The position numbers and the translations under genes were made by a program. A stretch of DNA of 64,000 nt from Butyricicoccus pullicaecorum (GTDB lineage: Bacteria > Bacillota > Clostridia > Oscillospirales > Butyricicoccaceae): contig JAGZIW010000009.1 of the NCBI GenBank assembly GCA_018366035.1, positions 32,282-96,281 on the forward strand, given 5' to 3'. The notes beneath the pieces are model-generated. The model was not told where the DNA came from and made no database searches. It saw nothing but the letters and a program-made list of their open reading frames with translations. Below, in pieces: positions 58,210 through 64,000 of the stretch (position 1 is the first letter of the stretch; the number at the start of each line of letters is the position of its first letter).

Positions 58210-58312
58210 GTCTATCCTGTCGAAAACGGCAGAATATGCGAAAGAACGGGCACAGATTTCACAAATCAGGAATCGTGCGGACTGCGCATAGATGATGTAA
58301 GGAGGAAATAAA

Positions 58313-59464
58313 ATGCTTATTCAAAGTCGGAATGTCTGGATCGCAGACCAGTTTGTTGAGGCACAAATCGAAATGGAAAACGGCAAGATCACACGTGTCT
58401 ATCCATACGCAGCCAAAGAGGCAGACTGTGATTATGGAGAAAACCGTATCCTGCCGGGCTTTATTGACATTCATTGTCACGGCGCCTTTGGCTTTGATAC
58501 CAATGATGCAGAGGAGGAGGGCCTGCGCTACTGGGTACGCAATATCGTGCAGGAGGGTGTGACCGCGCTTCTGCCAACGACCATTACCCAGAGTGAAACC
58601 GTCTTGACAAACGCACTCAAGAATGTTGCAAAGGTGGTGCGGGACGGCTATACAGGTGCTGAAATTCTTGGTGTGCACTTTGAAGGTCCTTATCTGGATA
58701 TGGTGTATAAGGGTGCACAGCCCGAGCAGCATATTGCAAAGCCCAGTGTTGCACAGTTTCAGAAATATCAGAAAGCGGCTGATGGGCTGATTAAGTATAT
58801 CACCATGGCAACTGAGGTGGATGAGGACTTTGAATTGACCCATTATTGCAGCGCGCATGGTGTGGTTGTCAGCATCGGCCATTCCGGCGCGACCTATCAG
58901 GAGGCGATTATGGGACGTGCAAATGGTGCCCGCTCCATGACCCATGTATATAATGGTATGACGCCGTTCAATCATCGTGCAAACGGTCTGGTGGGTGCTG
59001 CTTATCGCGTCAACGGTATGTATGGTGAGATCATCTGTGACGGCAACCATTCCACACCGGCGGCACTGCATCAGTTCTTTGAGGCGAAGGGAGCAGACCA
59101 TGGAATTATGGTAACCGATGCGCTGATGGCAAAGGGGTCTCCGGTTGGCTCCAAGTTCCTGTTTGGCGGCAATGAAATCGAGATTTATCCAGATGGAAGC
59201 GCCCATTTGACCTCGAGCAAGGGACTGGCAGGCTCTACCCTGCGTATGAATGAGGGTCTGCGCATTTTGATTGAAAAGGCGCTCGTTCCGGTGCATGTGG
59301 CAATCAATTCCTGCACCAGAAATCCGGCGGCCTGCCTGCGCATCGATGACCGCAAGGGCAGCATTGGTGTTGGAATGGACGCAGACCTTGTTGTGCTGGA
59401 TCGGGATTATCAGGTATTGCAGACATATTGTCGTGGAACAGAGATGTTGGAACAGAAGTCATGA
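58313..59464 (+). CDS. nagA: N-acetylglucosamine/galactosamine-6-phosphate deacetylase
   Basis: A 383-residue amidohydrolase that removes acetate from N-acetyl-hexosamine-6-phosphate. The metal site HCHG (PGFIDIHCHG), VHFEGPYLD with its catalytic Glu, IGHSGATYQEA, THVYNGMTPFNHR and VTDAL with the catalytic Asp are all present. The context makes the AgaA role (GalNAc-6-phosphate) likely; sequence alone does not separate AgaA from NagA. AGGAGG lies 8 bases before the ATG. The following membrane protein gene overlaps its stop. Confidence 0.93.
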   Translation: MLIQSRNVWIADQFVEAQIEMENGKITRVYPYAAKEADCDYGENRILPGFIDIHCHGAFGFDTNDAEEEGLRYWVRNIVQEGVTALLPTTITQSETVLTNALKNVAKVVRDGYTGAEILGVHFEGPYLDMVYKGAQPEQHIAKPSVAQFQKYQKAADGLIKYITMATEVDEDFELTHYCSAHGVVVSIGHSGATYQEAIMGRANGARSMTHVYNGMTPFNHRANGLVGAAYRVNGMYGEIICDGNHSTPAALHQFFEAKGADHGIMVTDALMAKGSPVGSKFLFGGNEIEIYPDGSAHLTSSKGLAGSTLRMNEGLRILIEKALVPVHVAINSCTRNPAACLRIDDRKGSIGVGMDADLVVLDRDYQVLQTYCRGTEMLEQKS

Positions 59465-60000
59465 GCAAAAATAAGAAAAAAACACCACATGAAACCATTC
59501 GCTTATCCGGACGTAATGTATATACCGATAAGCAGAAGCGAACGATCTATTATGACAGATTGACAGGACAGGGATATCTGCTGCATAAGGAGCATGAAAA
59601 CAAAATGCAGTTTTTTAAGAACCGCTTTACCATCGTCCTGTTTGCAGCAATTTTATGTGCAGGCACCTTTTTGACATGGACACAGGCTGTGCTTGCGGGC
59701 GTCATTACGGCAGTCATTGTGGAACTGTATTTCCGTTTATCCTACCTCAAAAAGCTGGAAGTAGTCACAGATATCGATTTTGAGCGCCGTATTTCATCGA
59801 TTGATTATATTGTCAAGAACAAGAGCCGCGGCAGCGTGGGCGCGCTGTGTATCCTGTATTTCCTGTTTGCGATTTTGGTAGTGCTGAACGCCTATCTGGA
59901 ACAGTATAATTTGGGACTTATGATTTTAAGCGGCGGTTTGTCACTGGTTGGACTGTACTTTGGTATTTTGCATATCATTGCGTTCTTTCGAATGAAGTAA
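59461..60000 (+). CDS. Small membrane protein coupled to nagA, unknown function
   Basis: A 179-residue protein with four predicted membrane segments in two pairs (FTIVLFAAILCAGTF, AVLAGVITAVIVELYFRL, ALCILYFLFAILVVL, LGLMILSGGLSLVGLYFG). The N-terminal 45 residues are basic and cytosolic (SKNKKKTPHETIRLSGRNVYTDKQKRTIYYDRLTG, shown in part). The ATG overlaps the nagA stop (ATGA), so it is coupled to it. No family was recognised. A role in the same pathway is inferred only from linkage. Confidence 0.75.
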   Translation: MSKNKKKTPHETIRLSGRNVYTDKQKRTIYYDRLTGQGYLLHKEHENKMQFFKNRFTIVLFAAILCAGTFLTWTQAVLAGVITAVIVELYFRLSYLKKLEVVTDIDFERRISSIDYIVKNKSRGSVGALCILYFLFAILVVLNAYLEQYNLGLMILSGGLSLVGLYFGILHIIAFFRMK

Positions 60001-60005
60001 AAGAG

Positions 60006-60034
60006 GAAAACCATCGCCTATGCGATGGTTTTCC
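60006..60034. terminator. Convergent terminator after the nagA operon
   Basis: GGAAAACCATCGC/GCGATGGTTTTCC, a perfect 13-bp stem with T-rich and A-rich ends between the nagA operon and kbaY. Confidence 0.85.
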
Positions 60035-60040
60035 AAAAAC

Positions 60041-60892
60041 TCAGCCCTTTCCGACAGAGCCGCAGAATGCAAGCTTTTCTTTGACCAGCGAAACGACGTT
60101 TTCGCGTCCAACTTTGCTGTATTTCTTGGGGTCAAAGACCTTGGGATCCTTTTCCAGATAGGACTTGACGCCATCACTGAATGCGATGCGAAGCTCGGTT
60201 GCAAAATTAACCTTGCAGATGCCGCTTGCAATGGCTTCCTGTACGGCTTCCTCTGGAATACCAGATGCACCATGCAGTACGAGCGGAATGGAGACACGAG
60301 CGCGAATCGCGCGCAGAAGGTCGAACTCAAGCTTTGGCGTGCCGGCGTACAGACCATGTGCTGTACCGATTGCAATGGCCAGAGAGTTCACGCCTGTGCG
60401 TGCTACAAACTCCTCTGCCTCGGCAGGGTCGGTGAATGGGTTGCCGCTGCCGCCATCAAGATCATCTTCCTTGCCGCCGACTTTGCCAAGCTCGGCCTCT
60501 ACACTGATGCCAGAGGGCGCGCAGGCATCTACAACACTGCGGGTCAGAGCGATGTTCTCCTCAAATGGGGCGTGCGAGCCATCGATCATAATAGAGGTGT
60601 AGCCTGTACGCAATGCCTGCATAGCAAGCGCAAAGCTTTCGCCGTGGTCAAGGTGGATTGCAATCGGCACAGAGGCACGTTCTGCGGCGGTTCGTACCAG
60701 TGCGAAGTAGTAATCCAGTCCGGCATACTTGATGGTAGAAGGGGTTGTCTGCATGATGACAGGGGACTTGCTTTCCTCTGCTGCCTGCATGACTGCCATA
60801 ACCATTTCCATGTTTTCTACATTAAATGCACCAACTGCATAATGTTCTGCCTGCGCACGCAGGAGCATTTCGTTTGTTGTTACCAATGGCAT
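60041..60892 (-). CDS. kbaY: Tagatose-bisphosphate aldolase, catalytic subunit KbaY/GatY
   Basis: A 283-residue class II (zinc) aldolase. Zinc and substrate residues appear in IAIHLDHGESF, ISVEAELGKVGGKEDD, GTAHGLY and LHGASGIPEE. Length and blocks fit GatY/KbaY rather than fructose-bisphosphate aldolase Fba, though the two are close; the adjacent KbaZ makes tagatose-1,6-bisphosphate the likely substrate. Start ATG at 60892 follows AGAGGTC. It is divergent from kbaZ, an arrangement unlike the kbaZ/kbaY operon order of E. coli. Confidence 0.88.
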   Translation of the reverse strand: MPLVTTNEMLLRAQAEHYAVGAFNVENMEMVMAVMQAAEESKSPVIMQTTPSTIKYAGLDYYFALVRTAAERASVPIAIHLDHGESFALAMQALRTGYTSIMIDGSHAPFEENIALTRSVVDACAPSGISVEAELGKVGGKEDDLDGGSGNPFTDPAEAEEFVARTGVNSLAIAIGTAHGLYAGTPKLEFDLLRAIRARVSIPLVLHGASGIPEEAVQEAIASGICKVNFATELRIAFSDGVKSYLEKDPKVFDPKKYSKVGRENVVSLVKEKLAFCGSVGKG

Positions 60893-60951
60893 TTTAGATG
60901 ACCTCTTTTCTTTGATATCGGCTTTGCGACAAGGTCGCAGGGAACAGCAAT

Positions 60952-60980
60952 AGTATAGCACAAAATACGCGGATTGTCTG
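60952..60980 (-). promoter_or_regulatory. Promoter of kbaY
   Basis: On the minus strand CAGACA (60975-60980) and TATACT (60952-60957) with a 17-bp spacer. No copy of the TAAAAAATGCAA motif was seen here. Confidence 0.5.
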
Positions 60981-61060
60981 CGTTTTAACAAGCTTCTTTT
61001 GGGTATAAGCAAACAAAAAATTGAGGATTTCCTCAGGCATTGAAAATGAAAGGAGTGATT

Positions 61061-62383
61061 ATGATGAATCATAATCCACTGAAAAAGTTAGTAGAACTGC
61101 AAAAACAGGGCAAGCATGTTGGAATTTACTCGGTATGCAGTGCAAATGGCTATGTCATTGAGGCTGCCTTGAAGCGCGGCAAGCAGGACGGTTCCTGCGT
61201 GCTGATTGAGAGTACAGCGAACCAATGTGACCAGAATGGCGGCTATACAGGCATGAAGCCGATGGATTTTAAGCAGTTTGTGCTGGGCATTGCAGATGAG
61301 GTCGGCTTTGACAAGACAAAGCTGTTTCTGGGCGGCGACCATCTTGGTCCCTTGACCTTTGCCGGAAAGAATGAAGCAGAAGCTATGGCAGACGCTGAGG
61401 AGCTTATTCGGTACTATGTCGGCGCCGGATTTACCAAGATCCATATTGATACCAGCATGAAAGTCAATGACGATGACCCAAATACGCGCCTCAGTGATGC
61501 CGTGATTGCAAAGCGCGGCGCACGTCTTGCGCGTGTTGCGGAGGATACCTATCACAAGCTGCTGGCAGAACAGCCAGATGCAATCCCGCCGGTCTATATT
61601 GTAGGCAGTGAGGTGCCGATTCCCGGGGGCGCTGTGGGCGCAGATGAGGGGGTACAGGTGACCCGCGTAGAGGATTTCAAGAATACCGTCGCCGCCTTCC
61701 ATCAGGCATTTTTGGACGAGGGCTTAGAGCAGGCTTGGGACAATGTGATTGCTGTTGTGGTACAGCCGGGCGTAGAGGAAAAGGACAGCGGCTGTACAGA
61801 GTATGACCGTGAGAAGGCAAAGGCGCTCATGGCATCGATCAATGACTTCCCGAATCTGGTGTTTGAGGGACACTCAACCGACTATCAGACAAAGATCAAG
61901 CTGCGTGAGCTGGTAGAGGACGGCGTAGGAATCCTGAAGGTAGGACCGGCACTGACCTTTGCGATGCGTGAGGGTATGTTTGCACTGGAGCAGATTGAAA
62001 AAGAGCTGCTGCATGGCACCGATATCGAGCCGAGTCATTTTGCCGCCGTGCTGGACGAGGCGATGTGTGCCGATGATAAGCACTGGCGCAAGCACTATCA
62101 GGGGACTGACCGCGAAGTGCGCATGAAGCGTAAATATTCCTTCTCTGACCGCTGCCGGTATTATATGCCGACTCCGGCTGTGGAGCAGGCGAAGGAGCGC
62201 TTGATTGGAAACCTGCGTACGCTGGGCATTCCACTCAATCTGCTGAGCCAGTTCATGCCAATTCAGTACACCAAAGTGCGTGAGAACCTGCTGGTCAATG
62301 ACCCAGAGGCACTGGTGGAGGATCGTATCACCAATACCATTGATGAATATTTGTATGCAACCCATCAGAATGAGCTGATGTAA
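61061..62383 (+). CDS. kbaZ: Tagatose-bisphosphate aldolase, accessory subunit KbaZ/GatZ
   Basis: A 440-residue protein of the GatZ/KbaZ family, needed for full activity and stability of the KbaY catalytic subunit. Blocks are LIESTANQCDQNGGYTGMKP, FLGGDHLGPL, KIHIDTSMK, VEGHSTDYQT-type FEGHSTDYQ, and the closing LRTLGIPLNLLSQFMPIQY. Length agrees with E. coli KbaZ (426). The start is ATG 61061 or 61064; AAGGAG is 5-8 bases before them. It ends at the terminator at 62387. Confidence 0.93.
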   Translation: MMNHNPLKKLVELQKQGKHVGIYSVCSANGYVIEAALKRGKQDGSCVLIESTANQCDQNGGYTGMKPMDFKQFVLGIADEVGFDKTKLFLGGDHLGPLTFAGKNEAEAMADAEELIRYYVGAGFTKIHIDTSMKVNDDDPNTRLSDAVIAKRGARLARVAEDTYHKLLAEQPDAIPPVYIVGSEVPIPGGAVGADEGVQVTRVEDFKNTVAAFHQAFLDEGLEQAWDNVIAVVVQPGVEEKDSGCTEYDREKAKALMASINDFPNLVFEGHSTDYQTKIKLRELVEDGVGILKVGPALTFAMREGMFALEQIEKELLHGTDIEPSHFAAVLDEAMCADDKHWRKHYQGTDREVRMKRKYSFSDRCRYYMPTPAVEQAKERLIGNLRTLGIPLNLLSQFMPIQYTKVRENLLVNDPEALVEDRITNTIDEYLYATHQNELM

Positions 62384-62386
62384 GAT

Positions 62387-62420
62387 AAAAAATCCCGCCA
62401 TATTCTTGGCGGGATTTTTT
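62387..62420. terminator. Terminator copy A, bidirectional
   Basis: AATCCCGCC/GGCGGGATT stem with an A-run before and T-run after and the loop ATATTCTT. It ends kbaZ on plus and the TraX-like gene on minus. It is identical except for one loop base to the terminator at 63790. Confidence 0.9.
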
Positions 62421-62452
62421 GTAAAATAAATCATTTTTGCATACTTCTGGTG

Positions 62453-63274
62453 TTAAGAAAAGATAGTCGCACACAAATATAGTAAGATAATATGTGCTGG
62501 GTAAAAAATGTAGAATAACTGTTTAAGTCCTCGCCCGCGTTCTCCGTTATATAACAGCATAGGGATAGCGGCGCCGCACATCAGCCATTGAATACTATTC
62601 TGGTCTAATATATATACCATCAAGGAAAATATAAGCAGGATTAAGACCTGAAGGATTCTTTTGCGTCTGCATATGTAGAATAATACGCCTAATATAATGA
62701 GTAGAAATCCACCCTCGACAGTTAGAATACTGGGGATTAATAATGCAATGAATGCTAGTATACGAATCAAAATAGCTGGAACATTTTCGTTGAAGGACAA
62801 AGCAGCCGCGACAAATAATGGAGCTGTGCATAAAATGGGAATGGTACAGCCGAGCAAACTTTTTAATATCAGTGATATTTTTCTTTCTGTGATACCCTTC
62901 ACAAACCAATCCCAAAATTGAATATATAGCCCTGTGACAAAAAATGTGCTGAATGCATTGTTCATTAAAACAATATTGGGATTTGGAAATACTCTGGATA
63001 TAAAGGCAGTCATCACAGTCATTCCCCAGCTTGCATATAAAAGTCTTTTTAGATAGCTTTTTCTGCTTTTGGTGTAATAAAAACTGTCTGCGGCAATAAA
63101 CAAAAACAAGGGAAATACAGGTCTGCCCAGCATCGTAAGCCACAGTGGTGCACCCGCAGCAGCATACATTTGATGAATATGGTCCAACACCATCAGTACC
63201 ATAGCTATGAGCTTTATTGTGGTTGCATCAAGGATCAACCACTTTTTTGCAATTATATGTTTCTCTTCTATCAA
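62453..63274 (-). CDS. TraX-family membrane protein (putative acyltransferase)
   Basis: A 273-residue protein with about nine membrane segments. ATTIKLIAMVLMVLDHIHQM near residue 18 and WLTMLGRPVFPLFLFIAADSFYYT following it are the TraX/acyltransferase-3-like signature. TraX acetylates pilin in F plasmids; chromosomal Firmicutes members have no defined target. The TTG start at 63274 overlaps the upstream HTH gene by four bases and is 8 bases after AAGGAG within it. Codons are markedly more A+T-rich than the aga genes beside it, which suggests recent acquisition. Confidence 0.85.
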   Translation of the reverse strand: MIEEKHIIAKKWLILDATTIKLIAMVLMVLDHIHQMYAAAGAPLWLTMLGRPVFPLFLFIAADSFYYTKSRKSYLKRLLYASWGMTVMTAFISRVFPNPNIVLMNNAFSTFFVTGLYIQFWDWFVKGITERKISLILKSLLGCTIPILCTAPLFVAAALSFNENVPAILIRILAFIALLIPSILTVEGGFLLIILGVLFYICRRKRILQVLILLIFSLMVYILDQNSIQWLMCGAAIPMLLYNGERGRGLKQLFYIFYPAHIILLYLCATIFS

Positions 63275-63663
63275 TTTTTATACTCCTTGTCTGAAAAGCT
63301 ATTGGAATCATTTTTCTGAACAATATTTTTGAGCAGGTCCTCTGCGGATATTCCATAAAGATTTGCCAATGCAATCAGATTGGATGTGCTGGGATCTGCA
63401 CTTCCATTTTCCCATTTTGAAACGGCTTGCCTGCTTACCCCAATCGCTTCCGCAACAAATTCCTGTGTCATGCGGCAGCGTGTTCTGTTTTCTTTTAATA
63501 GTTCTGCCAGAGACAGTCTTACGACTGCTTTTTGTTCTCGTACATCTTTGGAATTGATATATTTGCGCAGTGCTTGGATAATCAGATACGCAAGATAGAC
63601 GATGAATATCATGATGATTAAATAAATAAGGATAATCACAGCAGCAGCTATTTTATAAATCAT
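63271..63663 (-). CDS. Membrane-anchored XRE HTH protein
   Basis: A 130-residue protein with an N-terminal membrane segment (about 6-32, VIILIYLIIMIFIVYLAYLI) followed by a cytosolic XRE helix-turn-helix (LLKENRTRCRMTQEFVAEAIGVSRQAVSKWENGSADPSTSNLIALANLYGISAEDLLKN, shown in part). The membrane anchor sits before the HTH, the reverse of the XRE protein at 39686. It is coupled to the TraX-like gene; AAAGGAGGG lies 8 bases before the ATG. It probably regulates this two-gene operon in response to a membrane or peptide signal, but that is inference. Confidence 0.85.
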   Translation of the reverse strand: MIYKIAAAVIILIYLIIMIFIVYLAYLIIQALRKYINSKDVREQKAVVRLSLAELLKENRTRCRMTQEFVAEAIGVSRQAVSKWENGSADPSTSNLIALANLYGISAEDLLKNIVQKNDSNSFSDKEYKN

Positions 63664-63789
63664 GGTGAGATACCCTCCTTTCCTATCTGAGTATAGCTTA
63701 TATCAGTGGTTGCGTCTATCAACTTTCGCGCAACTATCGGTTTACATTATATTTTTTGCTGATTCGAGTCATAATATATTACAGATATC

Positions 63790-63825
63790 AAAAAAATCCC
63801 GCCATATTGTTGGCGGGATTTTTTA
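63790..63825 (-). terminator. Terminator copy B, downstream of the SLH gene
   Basis: AATCCCGCC/GGCGGGATT stem with loop ATATTGTT and T-run on the minus strand, 5 bases after the SLH gene stop. It differs from copy A at one loop position over 34 bases. Confidence 0.9.
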
Positions 63826-63828
63826 GGT

Positions 63829-64000
63829 TCAGCTGTGCAGGATTTTTTCCATAAAGCGGGAAATCAGGCTTGCTGCTTCTGCGCGTGTCAGCTTTTGCTG
63901 TGGAAGCAGAGCGCCATCACTGCCCTTTAAGATTTCGTTTTCAACTGCCCACTGCATAGACGCAGTTGCCCAGCTGGAAACCTTTGCAGTATCGGAGAAT
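63829..64000 (-). CDS. S-layer homology (SLH) domain protein, C-terminal end (partial)
   Basis: The last 57 codons of a gene running off the window. The frame shows an SLH repeat: FSDTAKVSSWATASMQWAVE, then ILKGSDGALLPQQKLTRAEAASLISRFME. SLH domains bind secondary cell-wall polymers and hold surface proteins. The rest of the protein lies beyond position 64000. Confidence 0.85.
   Translation of the reverse strand, partial: FSDTAKVSSWATASMQWAVENEILKGSDGALLPQQKLTRAEAASLISRFMEKILHS

Noticed and set aside
1..64000. Insertion sequences, integrases, phage genes and toxin-antitoxin pairs
   Set aside because: None recognised; the only mobile-looking signal is the terminator-flanked TraX/XRE cassette.

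Overview
The window looks like a chromosome segment of a Gram-positive, endospore-forming anaerobe of the class Clostridia, probably a gut commensal near Butyricicoccus/Agathobaculum (Oscillospirales). The genus guess is weak. The class-level evidence is an Rnf complex in the clostridial E-A-B order, SpoIID and a SpoIIQ-like protein, SpoVAD/SpoVAE, Gram-positive ribosome binding sites with TTG/GTG starts, an S-layer homology protein, and several PTS systems including a host-glycan (GalNAc) pathway. No phage, insertion sequence, integrase or CRISPR array was seen.

Layout. 1-3.2 kb: end of the rnf operon, Mini-RNase III, a 36-residue ORF and YebC. 3.2-9.1 kb: MATE pump, lipoprotein, sigma/anti-sigma pair, AlaX-type tRNA editing protein, DUF1653. 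9.3-12.5 kb: LacI-type regulator and YidK-like sodium symporter with a shared operator motif. 12.6-16.7 kb: DUF6054, metallophosphoesterase, HAD phosphatase, iron alcohol dehydrogenase, transaldolase-like aldolase. 16.7-23 kb: PTS EIICB transcribed with an M20 dipeptidase, a PRD regulator, a pentose-phosphate-epimerase-like protein and a YitT protein. 23-28.8 kb: phospholipase C-like protein, two-component system with HtrA, KtrA. 28.9-34.4 kb: two G3E GTPases (one with a His-rich metal-binding stretch), then a class B PBP with an FHA-SEDS fusion. 34.5-43 kb: second MATE pump, two tRNA-Ser genes, second two-component system with an unusual 771-residue kinase, membrane XRE protein, ZIP transporter, citrate synthase. 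43-51 kb: SpoIID/SpoIIQ, NifX-like and Mrp proteins, DUF4358/MBOAT/DHHW acylation cluster, SpoVAE/SpoVAD. 51.6-62.4 kb: aga cluster for N-acetylgalactosamine. 62.4-64 kb: an A+T-rich TraX/XRE cassette between two nearly identical terminators, then the end of an SLH protein.

How the genes work together. The clearest pathway is the aga cluster. A mannose-family PTS (EIIB, EIIC, EIID, EIIA) imports and phosphorylates the amino sugar, NagA/AgaA deacetylates it, AgaS deaminates and isomerises it to tagatose-6-phosphate, and KbaY/KbaZ cleave tagatose-1,6-bisphosphate; no tagatose-6-phosphate kinase is present here. An AraC-type regulator lies inside, and I find a 12-base motif three times at the two relevant promoters, twice as a 21-bp-spaced direct repeat. 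Two uncharacterised membrane proteins are embedded in this cluster. The LacI-symporter module has three copies of a palindromic motif, one inside a consensus promoter spacer.

All annotation is by reading; homology statements rest on recognised motifs and remembered family members, not on searches.
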